In this document: piece after piece, positions 40,331 through 49,040 of the stretch
Position numbering within the stretch: the first letter of the stretch is position 1
How the letters are laid out: the number at the start of each line of letters is the position of its first letter
Source of the DNA: Leisingera sp. ANG-Vp
GTDB taxonomy: Bacteria > Pseudomonadota > Alphaproteobacteria > Rhodobacterales > Rhodobacteraceae
NCBI RefSeq assembly: GCF_000813725.1
Contig: NZ_JWLD01000002.1
Location: forward strand, 62,001-126,000
Direction: 5' to 3'
DNA length: 64,000 bases
The notes under the pieces: generated by a model
Databases searched by the model: none
Told to the model about the DNA's origin: nothing
Seen by the model: the letters and a program-made list of their open reading frames with translations, nothing else
Position numbers and translations under genes: made by a program

Positions 40331-41490
40331 GTGACTGACACCGTTGCCCAACGCACAGGGGCTGTCAAAGCGATGGTCCAGGCGGCTGCCAAAGGCCGCG
40401 ACCTCATGGGCGGCACGGATACCATGCGTTCGAAGGGCGAGAACTATCTGCCCAAGTTCCAGAGCGAGAGCGATGAGGCTTACAAGGCACACAAGAACAG
40501 CACTTTCCTGTTCAATGGCTACAAGAAGACCGTGCGGGACATGACTGGCAAAGTGTTCGACAAACCTGTGGAACTGACAGAAGGCGCGCCGGAGAAGCTC
40601 AAGACCTGGTGCGAAAATGCGGACATGCAGGGCCGCGATCTGAGCACATTCGCCAAGGATGTCTTCAAGAAGGGGTATGATGCCGGTATCAGCTACATCA
40701 TGGTCGATGCCCCGCTCCGGGATGGCAAAGTCACACAGGTCCAGGCGGAGCGGCAAAATCTGCGGCCGTACCTGGTTCACCTGACAGTCGAGGATGTTCT
40801 GGGTTGGAAGACTGCGGTCATCGGCAACGTGAGCGTGCTTTCCCAGCTGCGGATCATGGAAACGGTTGAGAAAGACGATCCGGACGATGAGTTCAAGAGC
40901 GTCTCCTGGAAGCAGGTGCGGGTGCTGGATCGCGCGGCCGATGGCGTCACTGTCCGCCTTTTCCAGCAGAACGAGAAGCAAGAATGGGTGGAGGCTGAAA
41001 GATACAAAAGCGCCGCCAAGGAGATCACAGTCATTCCCTTCTATGCTGAGCGCACCGGCTTCTTTACTGGTGAACCCGTGCTGGAAGATCTGGCTGATGT
41101 GAACATCGCGCATTGGCAAAGCCAGAGCAATCAGCGGAACACCCTGCGCTCTGCCCGGGTTCCGATCCTGTTTGCCGCGGGCCGGGATGATGAGGCGCCG
41201 CTGGTCATCCGTGCCGGCAGCGCCACCACATCCCGAAACCCGAATGCAAAGCTTGAATGGGTTGAGCACAGCGGTGCGGCCATCGAGTCCGGGCGCCAGG
41301 ATCTGAAAGACCTCGAGTTCCAGATGGAGGCCTTAGGCCTGCAGCTCCTCATTGCCCCGGGCGCAATCGGCCACCGGCGAGGCGCTGGACGCGGCCAAGG
41401 AAACCAGCCAGCTTTCCATGATGGCGGACAGCCTGAAAGACGCCCTGGAGCAGGCCATGGTCTGGATGGACTTCTACGGCGGGCTTGGCG
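40331..41490 (+). pseudogene. DUF4055 phage portal-like protein, frameshifted and truncated
   Basis: Starts at GTG 40331 (MTDTVAQRTGAVKAM), overlapping the previous stop. About 340 residues match DUF4055 portal-like proteins (FLFNGYKKTVRDMTGKVFDK; VIPFYAERTGFFTGEPVLEDLADVNIAHWQ; LEFQMEALGLQLLIA). Near 41350-41365 the frame shifts and the family sequence goes on one frame over as QSATGEALDAAKETSQLSMMADSLKDALEQA. Near 41485-41495 it breaks off again into a tail gene. The protein cannot be functional. Confidence 0.8.
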
Positions 41491-41757
41491 AGCCTCACCC
41501 TGTCGCAGCAGAGCATCAACTACTGCAACGCCTCCTGGACATTCCCTGCGGCCTTCTCGGCCCCTGCTTGCGCCTTCTTTGTGCCGGACCGGGGCAACTG
41601 GAGCATCACGCCCGGTGCAAACGAGCTCGGCGCCAGCCTTGTTCGGCTGTCAGGTGCTGCATCGGTTGAGTTTGAGCAGTGGCGTGTTGAAGGCAAAACA
41701 GACTTTGGCGTGGGCGACACCATGACCGTCGACGCCTTTGCCATCGGCCTTTCATGA
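41485..41757 (+). pseudogene. 3' remnant of a phage tail protein
   Basis: A 90-codon piece (LTLSQQSINYCNASWTFPAAF ... DTMTVDAFAIGLS) looks like the C-terminal receptor-binding or wrapper end of a phage tail protein. It is fused directly to the broken portal gene, so all head and tail genes in between have been deleted. Confidence 0.6.
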
Positions 41758-41767
41758 GGAGCGGGAC

Positions 41768-42088
41768 ATGAGGATCACTTTCTCTCCAATTGCCGTGCCA
41801 GAGGGCGGGCAGGAAACAATCGGATCCGTCAGCGTTGACGTGATTACTGTCGACGGCGTGGCCTATGACCTGTCTGGCGAGCCGGAGGGCGGTTACGCGG
41901 AGCCGGAGGGCGAACACCCCTTTGCCGGGCGCATTGCCCGCGTTGATGGCGAGCTGCGCGTTCCGTTGCAATGGCGGTACTCGCGGGCGACAGCAGAGCG
42001 TGCCCAGCCGAGGGAGAATCCGGTGGTTGTGGTGGCTGACGGGCCGATCCCGGATCCGATCCTGCGCAAGGCTGAGGAGGACGCATGA
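41768..42088 (+). CDS. Phage tail-associated hypothetical protein
   Basis: 106 residues, MRITFSPIAVPEGGQETIGSVSVDVITVDGV, with a repeat of EPEGG/EPEGE. A ribosome-binding AGGAGCGGG lies before the ATG at 41768. Small proteins of this kind sit after the tail-fibre gene in alphaproteobacterial phages. Function unknown. It overlaps the next gene by four bases (ATGA). Confidence 0.65.
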   Translation: MRITFSPIAVPEGGQETIGSVSVDVITVDGVAYDLSGEPEGGYAEPEGEHPFAGRIARVDGELRVPLQWRYSRATAERAQPRENPVVVVADGPIPDPILRKAEEDA

Positions 42089-42372
42089 GCTTTTCCCTGA
42101 AGATCACAACGGCAGCCGACGTGGCCGCAACAGCGGCGGAAGATCTCGCGCTGTCCCGCAAGGCTGAATGCCGCCAGCGCATTCTGGCCGTGATCGATGA
42201 AACGGCGCAGCTCAACTTGCTGGCCGCTGCGGCGGCGTCAGCGCTCGACGATGCGCAGATGGCGACCTACCGCGCGGGCGTGGCCTGGATCAAGGCCATG
42301 CGCGAGGCGCAGGCAGACGGAAACTGGCCGGATGTGCCGCCCGGCGTGGCTGAACTGGCTGTAGCGTTCTGA
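42085..42372 (+). CDS. Phage hypothetical protein
   Basis: 95 residues, mainly helical (SRKAECRQRILAVIDETAQLNLLAAAAASALD ... YRAGVAWIKAMREAQADGNWPDVPPGVAELA), resembling small tail-fibre-assembly or DUF4376-like phage proteins. It is overlapped by the preceding gene and followed after ten bases by the next. Intact reading frame. Confidence 0.65.
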   Translation: MSFSLKITTAADVAATAAEDLALSRKAECRQRILAVIDETAQLNLLAAAAASALDDAQMATYRAGVAWIKAMREAQADGNWPDVPPGVAELAVAF

Positions 42373-42382
42373 GGGGTGATCC

Positions 42383-42589
42383 ATGAATACCTTCCCCGAA
42401 TGGATCACCCCTCTGATGCAGTGGATTGTGCTCCCGGTCCTTGGCTGGATGGGGCTGCTTCACAGCCGACAGTCCCAGAACGCAACTGATATCGCCGTTC
42501 TGAAGGCGAAGACAGACGTCCAGGCGCAGCAGTATGACCGCATCATGACTATGCTGGACGGCATCGAACAGGCCCTCCGCAAGGATTGA
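42383..42589 (+). CDS. Small phage membrane protein
   Basis: 68 residues with an N-terminal membrane segment (MQWIVLPVLGWMGLLH) and a heptad-like helix (NATDIAVLKAKTDVQAQQYDRIMTMLDGIEQAL). The layout is that of DUF2730-like or holin-accessory proteins found just before phage holins. Intact; precise role unknown. Confidence 0.6.
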   Translation: MNTFPEWITPLMQWIVLPVLGWMGLLHSRQSQNATDIAVLKAKTDVQAQQYDRIMTMLDGIEQALRKD

Positions 42590-42649
42590 TCACCCCTCAA
42601 ATTGAACCACCTTGGCCCGCCTGCGGGCTCTCTAGACATGGAGAACAAC

Positions 42650-43375
42650 ATGAAGATGATCTCAAACTGGAAAGAAACTCTGTCCGGCGCATTGTCTGAG
42701 CGGCTGCTGGTTGTGGCAGCGGTTGTGTCCGTTTTGCCGGTGTTCATCTCCCTGGTGACGCCTGACATGCTTGGGCTTGATCCTCTGGTATTCGCGGCGA
42801 TTGCGGCGGGGGTGAATCTGCTGGCGATTTTCGCGCGCATCCTGGTCCAGCCTGCCTCCGGCCTATGGCGGGTGTTCAGGGGCGATGAGAGCGGCGCGAT
42901 CCGCAAACTGTACGTGGGCGTCATCGCAGGCAGCTCTATCGCCCTGGCTTCGGCCGTATCGTTCATCGGGCAATGGGAAGGCCTACGGACTGAGGCCTAC
43001 CGCGATGTTGTGGGCGTCTGGACGGTTTGCTACGGAGAGACCAAGGGCGTGAAGCCAGGCGACAGCCACAGCAAGTAAGAGTGCGACAAGATGCTGGCTC
43101 AGGAGATTGCCAGCTATGAGGCACAGCTTGACCGGTGTCTGACCGCCGTTGTTCCGGTGGGAATGAAAATCGTCCTCGTTTCTTGGACCTACAACATCGG
43201 CCCGGGTGCCGCTTGCCGCTCGACACTGGTGCGCAAGGCCAATGCCGGGGATCTGATCGGCGTCTGCAACGAGCTGCCGCGCTGGAATAGGGCGGGGGGC
43301 AGGGTAATCCGCGGCCTGACTAACAGGCGGGTTTCAGAGCGCGCGATGTGCCTCGAAGCAATCGAGGCAGCATGA
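42650..43375 (+). pseudogene. Holin-endolysin (GH24) fusion interrupted by an in-frame TAA
   Basis: Reads from MKMISNWKETLSG through a holin-like part with two membrane helices (about 15-75). It continues in frame into a third helix (YVGVIAGSSIALASAVSFIG) and a GH24 lysozyme start with the catalytic Glu-8-Asp-5-Thr pattern in QWEGLRTEAYRDVVGVWT. TAA at 43076-43078 stops it after GDSHSK. The same frame then goes on as ECDKMLAQEIASYEAQLDRC ... WTYNIGPGAACRSTL to TGA at 43373-43375. Holin and endolysin are normally separate genes; here they are joined without a stop. Confidence 0.75.
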
Positions 43376-43659
43376 ACGCCGGGCTTGTTCTCTGGCTGGT
43401 GGTCGGAACGCTTGCGATTTCGGGCACCACAGGTTGGCAGGGATATCGCTTGGGGAGCGCTGCCCGCGTGGCTGCGCACAACGCTTAGCGGCTGGCGATG
43501 ATCGAGGCAGGACGGAAGCTGAATACTGAGCGGCGCAGAATTGCGCAGCTGAGGGCAGAATAGGCCCGCAGGCAAGAGGAGGCCGCCTATGCGGAACCTG
43601 TAATCGTGGAGCGCTGCCTTGGCGCTGGCCGGGTGCGGCGGCTTAACGCCATCCGTTGA
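43372..43659 (+). pseudogene. Rz-like i-spanin with two in-frame TAG codons
   Basis: ATG overlaps the lysozyme stop (ATGA). The frame gives a membrane anchor (LVLWLVVGTLAISGTTGW), then TAG at 43486, a helical stretch IEAGRKLNTERRRIAQLRAE, TAG at 43561, and EEAAYAEPVIVERCLGAGRVRRLNAIR to TGA at 43657. Length and helical layout fit an inner-membrane spanin. The two stops would abolish it unless suppressed. Confidence 0.65.
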
Positions 43660-43813
43660 CGCGGTGGACCCGTGCGCCAAGCCCGCGCAAATCCCAGCAG
43701 GCTGGCTGAATGACCAGCAGATAGAAGTGCTTTGGGGGCGTGACCGCCGTGCCCTGCTGAACTGCGGTGATAAGGTGGAAACACTATCCGGCCGCGTGCG
43801 GAAGAAAGGATAA
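43589..43813 (+). pseudogene. Rz1-like o-spanin lipoprotein with early TAA
   Basis: Nested in the Rz frame, starting MRNL followed by TAA at 43601. The frame then reads SWSAALALAGCGGLTPSVDAVDPC with a lipobox (LAGC) and goes on to KVETLSGRVRKKG. Overlap with Rz is the usual Rz/Rz1 arrangement. A TTG at 43619 could give a 64-residue product without a full signal peptide. Confidence 0.6.
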
Positions 43814-43816
43814 GCG

Positions 43817-44400
43817 ATGCTCGGTCTTGGTCTCTCCCTGCCTCTTGCGTCCGGACGCCGACGCTTTGGATCCTCAGGCATAACAACGGTTGGAGTCGTC
43901 ACTGACACGGCGGCCACAAGCCAGCTGAGCGGATCCGTGGCTTTGCCAGCAGGCACCCAAGCGGGCGATGTGGTCATGATCTGGTTTGCCTGCGACACGG
44001 GGCAGGGCGGCTGGGGTGTGACCGGCTTCTCGGAGATTGCCGTAACCGGCTCAGCCAACCCGCGCGGCGGGGTTCTTCTCGGACCTCTGAGCGGCGCGGT
44101 GTCATCCGTGGATTGGTCCACAGCGGAAAGCAACTCGGCGACAGCCATTATCTGCGGTGTGTACCGGGGCGTAGATACCTCCACGCCGCTGGACGTTCCT
44201 GTGGTCACAAGCGAAGGCGCGGCCTCGATGCCAATTGCGCCGGCCATCATTCCGGCGTTGTCGCGGTCGATGCTGTGGGGATTACGTCTATGGGCTGCAG
44301 CCAGACTGTGGACGTGCCGGCAACCATTCCCGCCGCTGCATTCGGCGGCACAGGGCAGGATGCGTGGGAGGCGATTTCCATCGCGCTGCGGCCAGCCTAG
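43817..44400 (+). pseudogene. Phage structural or tail protein, frameshifted
   Basis: Starts MLGLGLSLPLASGRRRFGSSG, a form common at the end of Rhodobacteraceae prophages, and goes on with a beta-rich sequence (VALPAGTQAGDVVMIWFACD). Near 44250-44260 the reading frame changes: the proper continuation GVVAVDAVGITSMGCSQTVDVPATI ... EAISIALRPA lies one frame over and ends at 44400. A one-base deletion explains it. A terminator follows. Confidence 0.65.
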
Positions 44401-44720
44401 ATGGTCGATCTGGAGCAAGCGAACAGAAAGCCCCGGTGGTTGCCGGGGCTTTTGTCGTTTCGGGGGCGTTCTTTGATGGATACCAGAGCCAATGGCTGTT
44501 CGGAGCCCAAAGCGGACCTTTGTCGCGTTGCGACCCTTCGCACACGCAGCATATTGCGAACAGTGCCCTGTGGGCGTTAAGGGTACGGCTATGCTCACTG
44601 GTGCCAGGTCGATATCACACTGAAAAAAATCACTTTTTCTAACCCTTCTCGCCCTTGTTTTGTGTTGCTGCCGGACTGCAACTCCAGTGACGAAGGCATT
44701 GAAGTTCCACTGCATTGAGA
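44401..44720. other. Intergenic stretch after the phage remnant
   Basis: Holds the phage terminator at its left end. The rest, up to the stop of the convergent MbnP gene, has no supported gene. Confidence 0.4.
44429..44458 (+). terminator. Intrinsic terminator of the phage remnant
   Basis: AGCCCCGG-TGGTTG-CCGGGGCT followed by TTTGTCGTTT. Confidence 0.8.
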
Positions 44721-45464
44721 TCAGTTTTCTTCGATGGAGAACATTCTGGAGTAGTTTTCCGCCAGTACTCTCGCGTCCTGACGGTCAAATTTCACCGACT
44801 GCAACTGCGCAAGGTTCAATACAGATGCGCTGTCAAACAGTTTCATGACGTCTACTTTGAAACTCACCTCACTCGTGCCGATAAGATCTTCTTCAATGGG
44901 CCGGGTGAACAGGAGGTCGCGCCGGTTTTCGCTAAAGCCCACATGGTAGACCAAAGGCTGGATGCTTTCGCCCATTTTCAGGCTGCCCTCAAACACAACG
45001 AACTTATAGCCGACTTCCCAGTTCCAGGCCATTTGGCTGTTCGGATCCAGGTCGCCGCGCGGTTCGATAGAGGAGTTCGCCGGTTCATCTATGCCGACCG
45101 AAAAGGAGAGGCTGGAGTAGGATTTCAACAGAACATTGTTCAGCTCTATCGAAGATTTATTGCTTTGGCTGCCGAACCGAACCAGATGGTAGCTGTCAGG
45201 TTCAAAATAGGTTCCATCTTCCCCCGAAAGCTGAATATTGCTGATATAGAAACGGAAGTTCTGCACTCTGAATTGCCCCGGTCCGCTTGGGTTTTCATAC
45301 AGGAACTGATCAAAGACCAGATCCTTCCCATTGGCCTCAGCTGTAAAGACGAGCCGCAGCTGATTGTTGGGAGGGTCCGGTTTCCAGAAGGCATGCCAAG
45401 CAGTGAGCGCAAGCAGGACAACCAGCAAGATGTTGGTGAATTGCGGCTTCACGGCGGGCATCAC
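44721..45464 (-). CDS. MbnP-like copper-binding protein
   Basis: 247 residues with an N-terminal membrane or signal segment (ILLVVLLALTAWHAFW). The family core is LRLVFTAEANGKDLVFDQF, FRFYISNIQLSGED, and the conserved Trp-rich AWNWEVGYKFVVFEG. In characterised MbnP proteins a Trp is oxidised to kynurenine by the partner MbnH and then helps bind copper in the periplasm. The partner gene overlaps directly upstream (ATGA), which supports the assignment. No methanobactin precursor is visible, so only the metal-protein part is suggested. Confidence 0.78.
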   Translation of the reverse strand: MMPAVKPQFTNILLVVLLALTAWHAFWKPDPPNNQLRLVFTAEANGKDLVFDQFLYENPSGPGQFRVQNFRFYISNIQLSGEDGTYFEPDSYHLVRFGSQSNKSSIELNNVLLKSYSSLSFSVGIDEPANSSIEPRGDLDPNSQMAWNWEVGYKFVVFEGSLKMGESIQPLVYHVGFSENRRDLLFTRPIEEDLIGTSEVSFKVDVMKLFDSASVLNLAQLQSVKFDRQDARVLAENYSRMFSIEEN

Positions 45465-46585
45465 TTCTCTCCTTCAAATGGATTGGAAAACCGGTCATCC
45501 GATAGAAACGTTTCGTCCGTCAGAGTGCGGAGAAAGGCTATGATCGCAGCCTTCTCATTGTCCGTCAGGCGCAATCCCACAAAGGAGCCAGGTGGTGAAG
45601 CGGCGTTGTCGGCTTCGAGAATGAGGGGGCTCAGCGTGTCGCTGACCACCACCCCGTCATTGTAGTGGTCCATCACGTCTTCAAGCGTCCGCAGGCGCCC
45701 GTCATGCATATAGGGGGCTGTCACGGCGATATTGCGCAGCGTTGGTACTTTGAAGAAACCCTTATGCGCCGGGTTGCCGGTGACTGCCATTAATCCGGCG
45801 GGCAAGTCTGCGTCTCTGTCCAGACCGTTGTTGGAGAAACCATCCAGACCGTCCCGGAACCCGGAAGTGAGGAACTGGCTGTGGCAGTCGATGCAATTGC
45901 CGCCGCGAAGCGAAGCCTTGGTGTCCGGGTGGGCCATGAAGAGCTTGCGGCCCAGTTCCTCTTGCTCGGACAGCTTCGCCTCGCCGCGAAGGAAGCGGTC
46001 ATATTTGGAATCGGCGGAGATGAGCATTCGCATGAAAGTGGCCAGCGCACGCGCGATGTTCTCGGATGACACATCCCCATAGGCCTGCCGGAACATCCGC
46101 CGGTATTGGCGGGAGCCATTAAGTTCGCTGACCAGCCCCTCAAGATCCTGTGCCATTTCCCTCGGGTTTTGAATCGGAAGCAGAGCCTGCTGCTCTAGGC
46201 CGAGAGCTCTGCCGTCCCAGAAAAACCGTTCCTGCCCCCACAGCAGGTTCACCAGGCTCATACTGCTGAAGTCCAGGTCTTCAGCATCCAGCCCGGCAGC
46301 TTTGGGGAGGCCGTCTGTGAAAGCAAGCCGCTGGATGTGGCAGGTTGCACAAGACCGGTCGTTGCTGCCGGAAAGCACCGGATCGTAAAACAGTCGCCGC
46401 CCGAGGGCAAATGCCTCCTCGGTCAGCGGATTGTCCTGCGGCACTGAAAACCGCCCGAAAACAAACGGCGCCGAGAACCCCGCAACCGGCGTCGGATCTG
46501 GCGGAAGCGCCCTCACCGTGAAGAACGCTCCGCCTCCTATGGTAACCGCCGCCGCGACTGCCGCAATCCAGCGCTGGTCAGCCAT
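45461..46585 (-). CDS. MbnH/MauG-like diheme cytochrome c peroxidase
   Basis: 374 residues. An N-terminal anchor (WIAAVAAAVTIGGGAFF) places it in the periplasm. Two c-type heme sites, SCATCHIQR and NCIDCHSQF, plus the MauG/CcpA family segments NPLTEEAFALGRRLFYDPVLSG, FFWDGRALGLEQQ and APYMHDGRLRTLEDVMDHY, identify a diheme peroxidase. MbnH members oxidise a Trp of the neighbouring MbnP. It overlaps the MbnP gene by four bases and follows the beta-propeller gene after 12 bases. Confidence 0.85.
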   Translation of the reverse strand: MADQRWIAAVAAAVTIGGGAFFTVRALPPDPTPVAGFSAPFVFGRFSVPQDNPLTEEAFALGRRLFYDPVLSGSNDRSCATCHIQRLAFTDGLPKAAGLDAEDLDFSSMSLVNLLWGQERFFWDGRALGLEQQALLPIQNPREMAQDLEGLVSELNGSRQYRRMFRQAYGDVSSENIARALATFMRMLISADSKYDRFLRGEAKLSEQEELGRKLFMAHPDTKASLRGGNCIDCHSQFLTSGFRDGLDGFSNNGLDRDADLPAGLMAVTGNPAHKGFFKVPTLRNIAVTAPYMHDGRLRTLEDVMDHYNDGVVVSDTLSPLILEADNAASPPGSFVGLRLTDNEKAAIIAFLRTLTDETFLSDDRFSNPFEGEK

Positions 46586-46597
46586 CGCCGCACCGCC

Positions 46598-47905
46598 TCA
46601 GTGATGATGCACGAAACCGGATCCGAACAGCCCTTCAAGGTTGTCCACGCCCTTGTTGTACTTCTCTCGGAAGTTCACTGTGCCCAGGCGTTCGCCGGTG
46701 GCCAAATCATGCACAGTGATCGTATGGGCATTCACAGCCGCTATGAAGTCCACGTCAGTCGGATCATTGTCTGCCGCATTGCCGAGGTTCAGCAAGTTGT
46801 TCTGGATCGCAATCAGATCGCGGCCGGATTTCGATTTGAAGAAAATCATGTGATGCGCACCGGCTTCTGCCTGAATGTCCGGACCGGTGGACACCAGTTC
46901 AGGGAGTTTGGAGAGGTCATAGCGCTTCACCACACCAGGCAGGGCATGGCTGATGAAAAGCTCCGTTTCTGTGCCATAGAACTCCAGCGGCACAGCCGTG
47001 TTGTTTGCCACACCGCTGTAAAGAACTTCGGGGCTGCCAAAAGTTTTGGAGGCTTCGTCATAGGGGACCTTCCAGGTTTCAAACCCGAACATCGTATTCA
47101 CCAGCACCGCTGGCTTAATGTTTTCATTCATCGTGGGCCGGGCGAACAGCACTTCCACGGGCGACGACGGGAAGCCGAGCGGTTTTTCGTTCTCCACCAC
47201 GATATTCTGGATGGGTTCCAAGGAGTTGAGGTCAATGACGGTCAGCGCGTTTCCGACGCCGGTGGCAAGGTCAGGATGCACCGTCGAGGTGATGATCATC
47301 CGGTCCTGAAAGGCGGAGATGCCATGCGGGTACATTATATATGGCTGGTCCGCGCCCACCTGGCTTGGCCGCGCTTCGATGACTTTGACAACCGCATTGG
47401 ATTGCGGATCAAACACCCCCAGCGTTCCGCCGTCATCACCACCGAGGCCTCCCATGAAAGTGACGAACATGTACTCCTTGCCATTTGAGGAATGCCACAT
47501 GATGTCTTCGCCTACCATCTGGCCCTGAGTATCGAGACAGTCAAAACCCGTGACTTGCGGTGCTCCGGTGGCGTCCCGCTCCAATCCGATTTCCGCAAGG
47601 CTGCAAACCGGATCCAGGCCGGTCGCATAGAGCCGCCCGGCAGGGCTGTAGTACAGATGATGCAAAGGGTGAGTCATTTCCGGCTGCTCAACCTCGCTTA
47701 ATAATTCCCCGAAGTTTGCCTGCTCCGGGTCAAGCTCGACAATTGCTATGCTGTGAGCCGTTTCCAGCGTCGGCAGCCCGCGCAGAAGCACAACGCCATG
47801 GCTTTCCTCGCGCACCTGCGCTTCGGTATGAGCCGGTGCGGTTGCAATCAGAGCGGCAGTAAGAAGTGCGGGCAAAGCGCCCTTTAACTCGTTATGAAGC
47901 ATCAT
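46598..47905 (-). CDS. Secreted beta-propeller protein (selenium-binding-protein/YVTN-like)
   Basis: 435 residues with a Sec signal peptide (NELKGALPALLTAALIATAPAHTEAQ). The rest has the repeated blade pattern of a seven-bladed propeller (HGVVLLRGLPTLETAHSIAIVELD, GVFDPQSNAVVKVIEARP, ALTVIDLNSLEPIQNIVVE). It ends in His-His-His, and several His residues (HPLHHLYYSP, EAGAHHMIFF) could bind metal. It is the first gene of an operon with MbnH- and MbnP-like genes and may be a copper protein or a target of the diheme enzyme. It shares context with, but is not clearly, methanethiol oxidase. The start was chosen at the Met before the signal peptide. Confidence 0.65.
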   Translation of the reverse strand: MMLHNELKGALPALLTAALIATAPAHTEAQVREESHGVVLLRGLPTLETAHSIAIVELDPEQANFGELLSEVEQPEMTHPLHHLYYSPAGRLYATGLDPVCSLAEIGLERDATGAPQVTGFDCLDTQGQMVGEDIMWHSSNGKEYMFVTFMGGLGGDDGGTLGVFDPQSNAVVKVIEARPSQVGADQPYIMYPHGISAFQDRMIITSTVHPDLATGVGNALTVIDLNSLEPIQNIVVENEKPLGFPSSPVEVLFARPTMNENIKPAVLVNTMFGFETWKVPYDEASKTFGSPEVLYSGVANNTAVPLEFYGTETELFISHALPGVVKRYDLSKLPELVSTGPDIQAEAGAHHMIFFKSKSGRDLIAIQNNLLNLGNAADNDPTDVDFIAAVNAHTITVHDLATGERLGTVNFREKYNKGVDNLEGLFGSGFVHHH

Positions 47906-48550
47906 GGCAGTTACGTCCCTTTCAGAGCAAATGAACCCGCTCGAACTGGCCTCAACGCAACTTGTGCCAAATACTATCACATTAGGCCGCCGCTCCCAAA
48001 CTATTGAGCGCCCACCTTACCGGTTGGCAGAGGGGTACATGGAAGAAAATTTTGCGGCCTGTCTATTTTCGGCGCCTTGGGCCAAAACCAGGTTGCTGAT
48101 GGCGGTAAGTCGCTTGAGCCGGCTGCCTGATCTCGCCGCGGAAAGAGGCGGGTACGAGCCCTTAGTGCCTTCGTCGCCTAGCTTGTATGCTGCAGGCGCA
48201 TATGACCGCTCTCTGCTCATAGCAGACATGTAAGGGTACCCAGGCTGCAGGTTCGGCGAACGACGGCTTTGTCCCGGTAGCTGCCGGTCTACGAGTGAGC
48301 GACCCACCGGGCATATGCACCGTTGTAGGCGATACAGTGGGCCGCTCTCTCCGTCCGCGAGAACGGAGTTTGGGCACCTTGCTGCGAGGCGCTTTCAATA
48401 AGGTGAAGATTGCCAGAAAGTTTGATCGTCGAGCGGCCCGCGGTGGAAGTGAAATGTTGGATGCAGGCCGCTCTATCCCACCTCGGAAGAATACGGGAAT
48501 ACGAAAATGTAGGGCGGCATGTGATGCTGTCCAGAAAAGGAGCACTCAGC
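47906..48550. other. Gene-poor stretch
   Basis: Several overlapping short frames on both strands but none with protein-like composition or a ribosome binding site. It should contain the promoter of the minus-strand propeller operon and that of the VOC gene. I see no element. Confidence 0.35.
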
Positions 48551-48967
48551 ATGATTGCCTACGTCACAGTCGGTGCAGATGACATAGCGCGCGAAGAACA
48601 GTTTTACTCAGCGTTTCTGCCTGCCCTGGGCTACGAGCTGAAGGAAGGGCCTGAAGGGCTGAGTTACACGTTACCCGTTGGCCCGGGGCGGTCCCCAGTT
48701 TCCTCTGATTACTACGTAAAACCAACCTTTGACGGGCGCCCGGCGTCAGCCGGCAACGGTTCGATGGTAGCATTTGAGGTGCGTAGTCAAAGGCAGGTTC
48801 GTGATCTTCATGCCGATGCGCTTTCCGCAGGCGGTTCCGACGAAGGCCAGCCGGGCTTTCGTGTGGACTATGGGCCTCATTTCTATGTTGGCTACCTTCG
48901 CGATCCGCAAGGCAACAAGATCGCGCTTTTCTCCAGCGATCCCAACGAACCTGGGCGCGACGGATAA
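48551..48967 (+). CDS. VOC-family (glyoxalase-like) protein
   Basis: 138-residue vicinal-oxygen-chelate protein: MIAYVTVGADDIAREEQFYSAFLPALGYEL at the front and DYGPHFYVGYLRDPQGNKIALFS at the back, which carry the paired beta-alpha-beta-beta-beta motifs and likely metal residues. The ATG at 48551 follows AAAGGAG; the frame upstream is non-coding in character. Substrate unknown; such proteins are often glyoxalases, dioxygenases or antibiotic-resistance proteins. Confidence 0.8.
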   Translation: MIAYVTVGADDIAREEQFYSAFLPALGYELKEGPEGLSYTLPVGPGRSPVSSDYYVKPTFDGRPASAGNGSMVAFEVRSQRQVRDLHADALSAGGSDEGQPGFRVDYGPHFYVGYLRDPQGNKIALFSSDPNEPGRDG

Positions 48968-49040
48968 GCCGCTACGCACCCCCATAAAAAGAGTGAGAAA
49001 GCTCCGCGGGGATCCTCGGGAACAGTCCAGGGCCAACCGC

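Noticed and set aside
44721-47905. A methanobactin biosynthesis cluster
   Set aside because: MbnH and MbnP occur without a precursor peptide or MbnB/MbnC genes; these families also occur alone.
47904-48545. Several 90-127-codon frames on both strands before the VOC gene
   Set aside because: Overlap each other, lack ribosome sites and homology-like composition.
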